Both the position numbers and the translations under genes were made by a program. A DNA stretch of 64,000 nt, taken from contig NW_006766887.1 of NCBI RefSeq assembly GCF_000275845.1, positions 1,384,983-1,448,982 on the forward strand, read 5' to 3'. Every line of letters starts with the position of its first letter. Position 1 is the first letter of the stretch. This DNA comes from Dichomitus squalens LYAD-421 SS1. Its lineage: Eukaryota > Basidiomycota > Agaricomycetes > Polyporales > Polyporaceae. Of this stretch, positions 23,166 to 33,927 are shown piece by piece. A model generated the notes under the pieces. The model was given only the letters and a program-made list of their open reading frames with translations, searched no databases and had not been told where the DNA came from.

Positions 23166-25506
23166 TCAAGACCGGATTACCGAGACCTTGAGCGGCATCT
23201 CTGGCTTGCTGCTCTCCTTTCCAACGGTGGGATAAGCAACCCCTGCGTTGTTCCATACGATTTCCTTGTCGCTTAGCTCGAACTTGAAGTTCGCAACGAG
23301 CACCGAAAGTACGACCTCTAGGAGTGATGCGCGTGTCAGGGCCGATACTTGTCAAGTCGTATAGACTTACTGAGCTCAAGCTGGGCGTATTTGAAGCCGC
23401 TGTTCGAGTGTTGTTAGTCTGACAATCACTTGTCAACGCGGATACAACAGCAGACAACACGCACATGCAGGAGCGAAAACCGCCATGGAACGACATGCTG
23501 GTATCGTATACTCAATCAGCGAACGGCCGCTCATATCCAGTAGTGTCTCCTCACAGGTTCGAGTACACCCCGGGAATGCGAGCCTCTTCGACAGTCCGGG
23601 GAAGGGGCGAGAGGAAACGGTCCGGCTTCCACTCGTACGCATCCTCGCCCCAGATACTCTTGTTCGTATTGCATGCCCAGAGGTTTAGAACTGCGACTGT
23701 ACCTTTCGGAACGGCGACCTCCGTAATGAGGGACCCATCCTCTCCTCGGATGGGCTCGTGTAGTGGTAAAACCGTGTCCACGGTCGGCCTGCAAATGATG
23801 TTGAGAATACCTCTGGGATGTTCCACAAATAGTGCAATCGATTGCGCACCGGCGAGCCAGACTCCTGACAGGTCCATAGCTACGGAGAATTGTGAGTAGA
23901 GACAAAGGACGCCGGGGAACGGAGACGTACAGTCGAAGAGTCTCGCGACAGACGGAATCCAAGAACGGCAGCTCGTTGAGCTGGTCATAGCTGATCTCCT
24001 CACCGGCCTGCGCTTCGAGGATTTCCTCGCGAAGTCTCTTCTGCACTGATGGATTTTCTGCCAAGAGATAGAGCAGCCGTGCAGTCGCGTTCGAAGTGGT
24101 ATCCATCCCGGCAAGAATGAACGTTCTGCAGAGTGATGATCAGCAAAGGAGGCGACGGTCGTAAGGAGAATAGCCCACGAGATCTGCGCGGTCAACTCCT
24201 CATTCGACAGCTGCTCCTTCTGGGACGCCGCCATATTCGCCTTCACTGATTCGCTGTTTAGTAGTTCTAGACATGTGATGTATGGGGAATGCTATGTCAC
24301 TTGCACAAAATACTCATGATATCTTTGCCTTGCGCGACCTGTTGCAACGTGGACCGATCACCCTCCTGTAGAGCAGCCCGTTTCTCGGCGATGATCTCCT
24401 CGGAACGCTTCCTCATCGTGCGAGTGATGTATCTCATACGTTGCACGCGCTTGCTCGGAAGTACGTCCGCGATCCAGTCAGCCCACTGGGGCGGCAACAG
24501 CTTGCTACCCAAGACCAGCACTGGAAAAGCGATCGATCTCCAAAGGGCTACCGCACTCAATGCGGAGCTATGACCCTGCAGTTAGTCAGGGTCGACTGGC
24601 ACGATGCTGGAGTCTTTGCGACGTACAAGAACGACTTCACGGCCTCTGCGAAGTCGTTGTGGACATCTTCTACCAGCGGATCGAAGGAGTAGCCCAACGC
24701 GCCCTGGCCGACGAGTTCGAGCGCAGCCCGACCCATCCACCCTAAGATATCGATCTCCTTCGGATCATCCTGGATATCAGCGATGAGACCATCTCGGAGC
24801 TGTCATCAAGTCGCCATGATCAGCGGCGGGTTCTGTGACGCATATCCAAGGGCTGCGACGCCCGCGTACCTTGAAAGTGGTTTCATAAAAGACAGATGTG
24901 ATGCTACGAAGATAGGCGATCGAGAATACCGGCGTGAGCATCTTGCGCTGCTTCCTGTGCTGAGCCCCTGCTGTTACTAGTAGCCCTGGTCCGAGCAACG
25001 AGAGACTAGATAGTCAATCAGTCGGCGTGGGTCAGGATTGGCCAGTAACCAACATTGTGACTCACTTCGCGACAGTGTTATTCTTCAGCCAAATGTCCTG
25101 ATCTTTGATGGTGATGCTGTATAGAGCCTTCGGGTCGTAAACATGCAACCAAGGCCGCTATGTGAATAGCGTCCAGTGATCAGAAGCAGACTGTGGGCCA
25201 AACGCTCAACGTCACTTACGCCAAAGGGTCCAGTTATCTTGGATAGTGGACCATACGTCTCGGCAAGGTGGGCGACCCACTCATTGCTGTGCCTGCCCGA
25301 GAGCTGTTGTATATTTCCTGCAAGAATGGTCATGTGTGAGTTCAAGATGTGAGGAGAAGCGGGCAGGGTAAACCTTTGAGGAACGAAGGCGAAGGTGGGC
25401 CTGGCAGGTTTCGGAAGGGCGAAGCTGTGGAGAATTTCCGTACAGTCCATACCAGGACACTGCCTAGCAGGACACATGCGAAGATGAGAGAGCTATCCAA
25501 CCCCAT
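23166..25506 (-). CDS. Cytochrome P450 monooxygenase
   Basis: Membrane-anchored haem monooxygenase, expected in the ER. Order of features: N-terminal hydrophobic anchor (SLIFACVLLGSVLVW), proline hinge (LPGPPSP), a C-helix-like region (AGAQHRKQRKMLTPVFS), the I-helix oxygen-binding motif (FILAGMDTTSNATARLLYLL), the ExxR motif (ETLR), a PERF-like block (WKPDRFLSPLP), the haem loop (FHGGFRSCIGFKYAQLE) and the conserved tail (WNNAGVAYPTVGKE). The haem Cys is present; the residue before the Arg is Phe, which is unusual for the consensus. At least ten introns; a 30-base exon at 23850-23879 supplies the YGPVRSLAR segment. The start at 25506 gives the usual short lumenal N-terminus, but an in-frame ATG at 25557 would add 17 residues with another hydrophobic stretch. 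The tail and I-helix resemble agaricomycete families such as CYP5150, but the family is not assigned. The substrate is unknown and there is no biosynthetic cluster nearby. Confidence 0.93.
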
Positions 25507-26567
25507 GGTGTAGCGTATGGTGATCCAAAGAGGTGAAGCGGCGATCAATATATACATTGGGACCGGTGCCGGGAGCGTGCGACCGGGTCGCGGTGCTGAC
25601 GTGGGTCAGCGAAGTACACCAAGTGGAAGCGCAGGCACTATGGGGATTACAACGGCCAAAGTGGGTGGGAAGAGACTCATGACGAGGAGAGGAAATGTCA
25701 GCTCGGCGTCGATACTGATCCGGAGCGTCAGCGGCAGCTTCTGAACCTCGCGTTTGTACAGTACCCGGACGACCAGGATGTGTGGGAGCAGCGCTCGGCC
25801 GACAGCGTGTGGTGGAGTGCGAAGCGACCATGGAAGTCGGAAGAGGACGTGTTCCTGATGATGCGTAGTCTACATATGTGTGGGCTCCAGGCGTCCTTCG
25901 GGCCTCTATGCCTCTGCACTCAGTGTATCGCTGCGCCGCAGAAGTACAACGGCAGGATTGATGGGAACGATCGTCCATAGATATGGCCGCGGGGAGGAAA
26001 CGAGCGCCGGAGGAAGAAGTCTAGATCAACAGGAAGCGTTAAAACGGATGGGAACGAGACACAGTCTACGATACATACTAAATGTAGGCTGAGGAGCGTT
26101 CGGCCAATGTATGCAAGCTGCAGCTCATTGCGCTGTAAGGCACGTAGCAGCGAGTAGTAGCCGACGTCCAAAGGTTCGGCTCCATGCAGAACTTCGCCGG
26201 AGGACAAACATCATGATACACGGCGACCTGCGAACACGGCGACAGAAGCGCAGTCTGCAGGACGGAAAAGTTGAACTTACGATGAGTATCACATTTCAGT
26301 ATGATATGAGCAAAGACAGTATAAAAAGTATAGATAGTGATACAGGTGATACTCCACAAATATACTGGTGTAATTTAGAGAAGGGAAGACGAATAAAGAT
26401 AAGAGAGTCGGAGAGATACTGCCTTGACCGCGATGCGCCCTACGTCCGGACCTGCCAGAGTGACGCATACGAAAGTCCGACGTACCTCTAAGCACCGGAT
26501 CGGAGGATCGAAGAGTCGGGAACGAGTGAACGTACGACGAAGGACAAAAACAACGAGCGGAGATGCT
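25507..26567. other. P450 upstream region and spacer
   Basis: About 1 kb between the P450 start and the 3' end of the next gene, both on the minus strand. The part around 26280-26400 is AT-rich. Short open frames on both strands lack motifs. The first part presumably holds the P450 promoter. Confidence 0.35.
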
Positions 26568-28933
26568 TTACTTTGACCAATGCTTGAACAGACCCTTCAG
26601 AGACTTGAGCCGCGGACGCCCACTGGGTCGTGGGGTGCTCGGCTCCGAGCCGGTCCCGCTTCCGCCGCTGCCCGCGGGGATCGAAGGCCATGGAACGCCT
26701 TGCGACGTCCGGTCTCCTTCTTGGAACCTAAGCGGGTGTAGATCGTGCGTTGAGAACATGGCCGATGGGAAGAGAGTGTGTGGAATGACAGGGATGGGAT
26801 CTGAGCGCCTGTTGCTTTCGCCCTCGCCTGTGCTCGTGTGCAGAACCACACCAGGATCCTCGGCGCGACCAGGCGGAGGCCCATCTGCGCCAGCGGTCGA
26901 AGGCATACTTCGCTTCAGATGGAGCCATGTCGAGGGTGGCGTCGGCTGGCGAGGCCGGGCGGTGTTGGGGGCGGTCTGGGGCCGGCGGGGAGGCTTCGAA
27001 GTGCCTAGGAAGAGAGCGTTCGCGAGCGTCGTCTCTAGCTCCCACTCTGCCTGCGCGGGGTTTGCGAGAGCGAGCGGAGCGGCTCTACGGCGTCGAGCAC
27101 GAAAGGCTTCAGTTGCGGCGCGTTTCGAAGGACGTATGTGACTGCGGTAGCCAGTCATGGCGCGGACCACAGGGGATGTAGAAGAACCGACGAGAAACTC
27201 GGGAGCGCCCTGTAGGCACCGAAGGAAGCATGGACAGCACGTCAGCTGAAGTGGCATGAACGAAGATAAAGAGAAGTAACGACGCACCATGGGCTCGTAG
27301 ATGTACGTATTATCTATGCTCGCACGAGGGAGGGGCGTGTTCTTCGACTTCGGCGACTGCATCCAAGACGTCAGCTACTTCCCGGCGAGAAGATTCAGCT
27401 GCTAGGCAGCGAAGGACTGACCAAATCGTGGTCGCTGCTTTCCTCTTCTCCGACGGAGGCCCTCCATTTCCCCTTATCGGACATGCCCCACGCGCCGTAG
27501 TCGCAAACCCATTGCAACTCTTCCTCATCGTCTCCCTGTCCTGCTTCTGTCTTTCCTCCAGGGCTGACCAGTGCAGGGAGGCTGCGGTGCAGTTGCTCTG
27601 GGAGATCCTCGGTGGATGGGTCCGTCACCACGATATGCGGCACAGAGAGGCTCGCGTTCGACTGGAAGGAGTCTCCGGGACTCGCAGCGAACGGCACATC
27701 CTTCCGAGTAAACATGATTGGGCGGGGCGTAATAGGGCTGCTCTCCTCCGGAATAGCCGCCGGCATCTCGTTATCACGCCATAGGTTGATCTCGATGGTG
27801 GGAAGGCCGTAGGCCTTGAACGAGGCGGCCAGCGTCTCGGCCTCTCGCGTTGTATCCTGGGACATGATAGAAGCGGCCAGCTCCTCAAGCTCGCGGATCG
27901 TAGCCTCCGCGTCGAAGGAGAGGGGACGCAGGCTCGGTATGCGCGACGGGCGTGGAAGCGGCGGGAAACGGAACACAGGATCCAGGGCTTCTTCGGAGGG
28001 AGTGGGAGGCTCTGTGGGAGAGGGCACGGGAGGAAGGTCTTTGTCAACCAGCGCTGGCGAGGAGAGCAATGAGGGCAGTGGCGACGGCGACGGCGACGCA
28101 GACACGGATGTAGATGGGGTTGGAGAGGCGCGCGATGGTTGGACGCAGTCGTCCGTGGGAGGTGGCCGGATACAGTGACCCGTGGACGCTCTTGATAACG
28201 CGGAAGGTGGCGCAGAGTGATCCATCGCGGCGCGCAGCTTCGGAATGTGTTTAACTTCTGTTGATGATGATGATCGCTCGGCCATTCGGATCCTCATTGA
28301 CTCGCTCGCGCCGCGCGAGCTTGTTGGAGGCGCGGACGCCCTGTTGAACGTCGATGGGGGAACCCTGTTTGGTGCGAGTTGCGACATGGACGCGTTGGGC
28401 GGCCGCGATTGTGCCAGCTGCGACATCGAAGCGCTGCTCCGTGGATGCGGGTGGTAGGTCGGCGTGCGATGCAGAAAGAGCGGGGTCGCGCTGCGGCCTC
28501 GGCGAATCACGAGTGGCGATGTACTCGCGGTGGGGGTACTCGCCTGCGGCGAGGGGGTGTACGCCATGGCGGTAACAGTGGCGGACATAGCCAGGGAGGG
28601 TGGGGCGCTGACAACGGCAGCGCGAGCGGGAGGGCCTGCTGAAGAGCTGGCCCCATAAGATAACCTCGGGGTAGTAGAGCGGTGCACGGTCGGAGGCAGA
28701 AGTGCCTGTCGATGCCGCGAATGCTGAGAAGCCCGGTGGACAGGAGCACTGACGTAGGCACGCCGGAAACGTGTAGCTGGAAGACGGTCACAGAGTTCCC
28801 GCCGGGTGTGACTGCGCGGCTGCCGGACCACGGACATCCTGCGCGTTTTGCGAGTGCCGCTGCCAGTGCCGTGCATCCCAGCGTTCAGGGTCCGGAGGGG
28901 CCTGGGAGGCCCAGCGAGAGCGAGGGAGGCCAT
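26568..28933 (-). CDS. Disordered Ser/Pro-rich protein
   Basis: Family not recognised. The main exon (about 28933 down to 27422) joins the next through a 65-base intron (27357-27421), giving SSDHDL-SPKSKN in frame. A second intron (about 27213-27290) sits after DNTYIYEPM and rejoins at GAPEFLVGSS. The protein is rich in Ser, Pro, Ala and Arg, with tandem-like repeats MSQLAQSRPPNA and MSQLAPNRVPPS. A predicted helical segment (FDAEATIRELEELAASIMSQ) and a short tryptophan-rich stretch (ELQWVCDYGAWGMSDKGKW) are the likeliest ordered parts. The C-terminus is basic (RPRLKSLKGLFKHWSK) and could bind membrane or nucleic acid. The start at 28933 (MASLALAG) is the first ATG after the promoter-proximal region; the frame is open further upstream to 29053. 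It may be a lineage-specific agaricomycete protein. Confidence 0.65.
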
Positions 28934-29170
28934 TTGCGTGATAGGAGTGAGAGGATCCTGAGCGCGGCTGAGGCAGAAATAAGAGTTCCCGGAGCGCGAG
29001 CTGTGCCACAGAGTTGTGCACAGAGGAAGGCCCAGCCCCAGGCACGAGTACACTCGACACCGCTACCGCCCGAGGACGGCAGTGCAGTTTGAGTTTACGG
29101 AGGACGAGCATGCGGACGGACAGATTTGCAGCCCGTCTCCGTAAGTCTGTGTCGTTCACACGATGCGCAC

Positions 29171-29887
29171 TACTAGTGCGACCCCAGAAGCGACGCATTA
29201 AGCGCCTGACCCCAGAAGCGACTGACACGCCTCCAGGTCTCGCATTTCCCTGTCAATAAATGTACAAATGTTACACATGAGACCATGTGCTTCTGAACTA
29301 TTACTTCCAAAAAGAAAGAAGGAAATCGGGAGGAATTCGCTCCCGATACAAGTCAATCTGAGTAGGGTTCCAGGGGTTTACTAACCTTGTTGAATTGCCA
29401 CAAAGAGATCGGCCCTGCCGATCTTCTTGTAACTCCAAAAATTATTTCTAACATGTGCACTGAGTATTATAATCCAGTTTCCGAAGCATCACGGATTGCG
29501 GTACCTGAGGAATGGGAAGGGGGTCTCTCGTGCGTGACATTCAGCCACTGACCGAGATAAGGCTGACTTTGATTTTGAGCGCCTCGACTAGTGTTCCTTC
29601 CGCCAACGTCGTTATCAAACGACTGATAATGGCGGTGTTTAAATCGGTAGTCTTCGGCACCGTGACCATTGGTGACAATCTGTGGGCGCCTTTCCGTCGT
29701 TTCTGGGGTCAGACGTGTAATTCCACGATGCTCGAAGCAAAATTCCACCGATCGCCTTCATATTTGACGGGTATATACTGTCTACGATACAGATCAAGTG
29801 TACCAAATCTGAGATTTATGGGGGAAGATGCGATGGAGATATGCACGAAATACATTCTGGGCCGTCGCTTCTGGGGTCACACTAGTA
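29171..29887. mobile_element. MITE-like element with nested terminal repeats (family B)
   Basis: The terminal inverted repeats are 25 bases with one mismatch: 29171-29195 (starting TACTAGTGCGACCCCAGAAG) and 29863-29887. TA lies at both outer ends, so a TA target duplication is possible, as for Tc1/mariner elements. The core TGACCCCAGAAGCGAC recurs inside each end, at 29207-29222 and inverted at 29696-29711 (one base different). Each end therefore carries two direct copies. The internal 650 bases have no transposase-like frame, so it would be non-autonomous. It lies about 240 bases upstream of the start of the disordered-protein gene. Confidence 0.75.
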
Positions 29888-30135
29888 TCAGGGGGAAGAA
29901 GACTACATATCATCAGAGAACCCGTTCGACGACAGCAGCAAAAGATAGATTGGGCACATCCCGGTGAATCTGCTGGCAGTGCCGCGACTTTCCCCCTGTG
30001 CGCATACAGCAGAGTGGGGCCGCTTGTGCGGGCGCAGGACAGGCCGGGGTTACACGTTTGAGTTCTAGGGCTGGAGGGGCACCGACGTCCGATATATACC
30101 GTGGAAACCTTTGCCACCGTCACAATTGAGCCCCC
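29888..30135. other. Spacer
   Basis: Short spacer between the element and the 3' end of the DUF202-like gene. Nothing recognised. Confidence 0.3.
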
Positions 30136-30766
30136 TCAGACGTCGGTAGAGATGAGCATCAGACATGAGGCGAAGACGACGATGCCAACGACGCTCAGAA
30201 TCGCAAGATGTGTCCTACGCATATGAATGGAGACAAACAGATGGAAGCATGAGCTCTCCGTGCAACGAATGGTTTCAACAATCATCCTGGAAGTTGCAGA
30301 CTCACTGGGTAGCCCGTAAGAAGCCCCGCTGCGTCTTCATATCAATGTAGCCCTGCCAGTACTCCCACAACCCCGCCGCAATGGCGAGCACGGCCGCCAT
30401 CAGCTCCATCCACGAGATCGCGAGACCCGTCTTCGATTGCGGCGTCTGTGCGGACCCAGGATCAGAGGGCGTGGGGAGACGGGTGTTGAGGAGCAGCGAT
30501 GCGAACGACAGCGACAGCAGCACAGCCAGGCGAAGATGGGAGAGTAGGTTGCGCTCGAGCATAGCGAAATCCCTCCCCTCACTTCCTCTGATTTTGTGTT
30601 CGCGAGGCATGCTGACCGGAGTGCTGATGACAGCGTGGCGGGAAGCGGCAGAACGCAGGGCGCGCATCAGTCGCGCGCTAGTGGACTGCCGCCACAGACC
30701 GGCGGAGGCGTTGGACTCTGCACATGCCGGTGGAATCATCAAATTCTTTGGATGCGAGAGCAGCAT
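30136..30766 (-). CDS. DUF202-like small membrane protein
   Basis: About 180 residues, two exons. The conserved entry motif RDFAMLERNLLSHLRLAVLL leads into the first membrane segment. The second is ELMAAVLAIAAGLWEYW, and the third (HLAILSVVGIVVFASCLMLI) comes from a separate 3' exon that ends at 30136. The junction ATQ-THLAIL uses a GTGAGT donor near 30312. The three-helix layout resembles DUF202 proteins, a group that includes the membrane part of the yeast VTC polyphosphate complex. The specific role is unknown. The start is uncertain: 30766 gives an Arg/Ser-rich N-terminus, and a later ATG (MPREHKIRG) is also possible. Confidence 0.75.
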
Positions 30767-31344
30767 TGACAGATAGACTATAGTAGTACTGGGGCGATGC
30801 TCTGACGAGGGGAACCATCGTCTACACGGTCATTGTGTCGTCCGTGCGCACACTTCTCCTCCATGACAAGTCCGTGCTATCGCCAGCCGTAGACGGATCC
30901 TCGTTCGCAGCGCTACCTGCTACAGTCATTTCACTGTTTCATGATATCACGAATTCTATCCAGAGGCGTCTTATTGCTGCCACGGTTACGAGACCCCACA
31001 CGGACCTTCTGACGCAGATAGCAAGCAACGCATCCTATCCTCTGCCACCGATACATGAGTTGTTAATGCTCCGTCCTGTCCTCTCCGTTCATCATCGCCT
31101 GCAGCGACAGTCATCTGCAGCGCTCATTGTTGTGGTGCTGCCTGAGCGCCGCTTCTCCGAGATTGAGAACTCCATATTTCCCTGCCCCCTGGGTGTCCCT
31201 CAGTTCCGCCCACTATCCGAGAAGGCGGAGATGCGATGGGGCAACTACTTGATCTCAAGCATCGACACGCGTGAACAGAGGGGCGGGAGCAATGGACAAT
31301 GCGTCCTCAACTAACCGGAGAGCGATGCACAGACACGGACGACG
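30767..31344. other. Intergenic spacer
   Basis: Between the DUF202-like gene and HUS1. One + strand open frame (30835-31314) is open for 159 codons, but I recognise no motif and do not call it a gene. Confidence 0.35.
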
Positions 31345-32626
31345 TCATATAGGCTCGTCAAATTGCGCGGGGATATAGAACGTGAGCACGCCGCCCGCGT
31401 CAGCAACGTTCCCGATGTAGACGTAGAGGATCATGCAGTGATTCGCGCATATACCTATGTGCAGCGACACGTAAGGATGTCAGCAACTTCCAGAGAGCCG
31501 AGATAGCGGTAGCAAGGGCTATGGACGAACATGCAATGGTCGTGGATGAGATGACGTGGCAGGTGAGGAACTTGGTGAGGCACTTGTGCGAGACGAGCAC
31601 GCCAAACATCTCCGCTGGGTCTTTCACTTCCGACTCGTCAGTGTTCTGGGTGCCGTCGGGGTTCCTGGCTGTCGCGTGTGTGAGTGATCGAGATGAGACG
31701 TGGATGAGTGTCCAGATGGTCCAGAGGCGGAACTCACACATAGGTGGATTGGTCAAACCACTCCAGACGACCTCCAAACGCGCATTCTCTGTGCTCGTGG
31801 ATAGCTGGAGCTCCCCCGAATGGTTCGCGCGGAAATGGATGCCCTCTGCAGCGAGTGAACGCAGGCGTTCGACGACGGTTCGAAGCTTGCCCAATGGAGG
31901 AAGTAGGATATGGACCTAGAGGTGACCCACGTCTATGTGAGATTCGTCGCATTTTATAAGGAGATCGCGGATTAGCTGCGACCTACGTCTGGCTCGGGAC
32001 ACAGAGGTTCCTTGAGACGATCAACGTCGGCGTGACGCAAGACGTCGATCAGGAGCTGCTTGTGAATCAGCGCGTTGCTGCCCATGGAAGTCGTTCCTTT
32101 AATTTCGAAGCTCAATACTGACTTCTTCTCGGGGTTCTTGGCCAGCCTAGGGGGGTCAACGATCCGACGATGGGCGGCGTCGAGAAATAGACCTACTTCA
32201 TGATCACCTCGCTATCTGAAGCTAAGAAAGACGAGGTCTTTGACGAAGAGGCGGCAGCAGAATGCAGTGCAGATAGAAGCGATTCCGTGAAGACAGAAAT
32301 GGTGATCTCGTTATTTGAATTGGACTGTACGCGATACTCCGTGAAGAGGGAAGAGACTTTTATTGTCCTGGGCTGTCTCGTCAGCGACCACGCATGACGA
32401 CTGCTCCATGATATTACTCACGACCAGACTTGTATGCCGCCTTCGTTGGCGTCGCCTGTGCATATGATGCGCATCTCTCGTTCCCCGAACTTGATGATGC
32501 ATTTTCTCTGAAGTTTCTCGACGGACTGCACTATTTCTGCGGAATTGTTAGTAAAACGCTGCTAACAAGCCACATATACGCACTGACAAAAGTGTCGACG
32601 TTCTCAATTGTGGCTCGGAACCGCAT
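31345..32626 (-). CDS. HUS1: DNA damage checkpoint clamp subunit Hus1
   Basis: Subunit of the Rad9-Hus1-Rad1 (9-1-1) ring, a PCNA-like clamp loaded at damaged DNA to activate the ATR/Mec1 checkpoint. The N-terminus MRFRATIENVDTF is characteristic of Hus1. It is followed after splicing by IVQSVEKLQRKCIIKFGERE and ANEGGIQVWS. Later blocks are LSFEIKG, SNALIHKQLLIDVLRH, HILLPPLGKLRTVVERLR, LQLSTSTENARLEVVW, LVSHKCLTKFL and the last strand GGVLTFYIPAQFDEPI. Introns are near 31450-31530, 31690-31740, 31905-31985, 32140-32200, 32375-32430 and 32540-32587. The start at 32626 is fixed by the family N-terminus. The upstream side is occupied by a transposon-like element from 32816. Confidence 0.92.
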
Positions 32627-32815
32627 GTTTTGATGGCTGGGGCGGGCGAGCAGCAGGCTGCAGCTATTCACAGCATAGTGCATATATATACCGTGTACAC
32701 TGGCAGTTCGCCTTACTGACCACACAAGCACGATGCGCAGGTAAGAGTCAATTGTGTGGGCCGGCTGCAGCGGTTGAGAGAACGATGGACGCGGTGGCGT
32801 GCGGCACGGCGTTGG

Positions 32816-33638
32816 TAAGATTGACCGCCCGCACAACCTGCTACTATGTCACAGCGTTACGAAGCACGTGAGTAAGGCGTCAAACTAGTTAACGCGATGA
32901 GTTAAGTCGACAAGTCCCACATGTATGTATGCTGCTAGTATACATCTGATTGGTTCCAATGCTTACCTTGTACAGGGGAACCGAAAGTGAGTGCAGCCGG
33001 CCTTGATATCTCGGCAACAACTTGACTGAATGACTGATATGTTTGCAGGACCTGTTCTCTCCGCCTGTCAAGGGTTTCGATCAGACTTCCTGGATGCCTG
33101 GGGCAATGGACCTATTTTTCATTCTGTTAGGAAGCTTGTGCACATCACCCAGTTGGGTAAACACACCTCTGGTGTCGCCAGCGGCACATTCTCCTTGTTT
33201 TTCGCTACTCGGCTCCGTCTGGCCCGCAGTGAAAGTTGTTCCCTTGGTTTCTTCTGTGCATGCGCCCCTAGATTTGTGACTGAGTTACTCTGGTGTAGCT
33301 TTCATTTGGGCATGTTGCGAGGCAAGGCCGTATGTTCCCTGCCAGCGGGAATGATATTTCGCCTTTCTTGGACAGTACCCAATTCAGACATGTCTTAAGC
33401 GCCTGAGAGATCGCGAACAATGCATGACTATCTACTTTGTTCAGGAAGGCAAATCGGAAAATCGGAAACCTGAGAACTCTAGAGACACTATATAGGTACA
33501 GTTCTCTGGTTTCGGATATGTAAGGAAGGCCCTCACTCTTGAGCCTATAGTTTTGCAAACATCTCTCCCTGCCAAAGCAGGTCAAGCGTGACAGTTCTGA
33601 GCACGTGATGTAGTAGGTTGTGCGGGCGGCCAATCTTA
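32816..33638. mobile_element. MITE-like element, family A, copy 1
   Basis: Terminal inverted repeats of roughly 35 bases: the left end begins TAAGATTGACCGCCCGCAC, and the right end ends in its near-exact inverse (GCGGCCAATCTTA). Both ends are flanked by, or end in, TA. A second, diverged copy in the same orientation lies at 47165-47911. Interior blocks shared by both copies include gagcctatagtttt and tgtcaagggt. No transposase reading frame is present. It fills most of the space between HUS1 (start 32626) and the F-box gene (start 33928), so it may contribute to both promoters. Confidence 0.8.
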
Positions 33639-33927
33639 GCCAATTAGACGCAGACAACGTGACACTCCGGAGGATCCCGAACCCGCTTGCGGTCTGTGAC
33701 GAGACGCGCGACATAAAGCGCATGGGCGCTTCTACATAACATCATGAGTTGCCACTGTCTTGTTCCTTGATGATACAACGAACTACAATAGTTGCCACTT
33801 GAAGGGACGACAAGTAACTCCTGCCCTTCAAACACACTTCAATTTATATCAGGTCCCTTTGTTTTCTTCAATGTCTGTCAGCGCAAGACACTGGACTCTC
33901 ATCTCAGGCATCTAGCAGTCAACCGCT

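Noticed and set aside
23143..23496. 117-codon minus-strand frame over the P450 3' end
   Set aside because: It reads through introns in the wrong frame; the true last exons give the P450 haem loop and tail.
30835..31314. 159-codon + strand frame between DUF202-like gene and HUS1
   Set aside because: No domain, signal or splice support; could be a small gene but evidence is too weak.
33030..33398. Open frame inside repeat element copy 1 (MTDMFAGPVLSACQG)
   Set aside because: The second copy has the same beginning but the frame diverges quickly with indels, so it is not maintained coding sequence and not a transposase.
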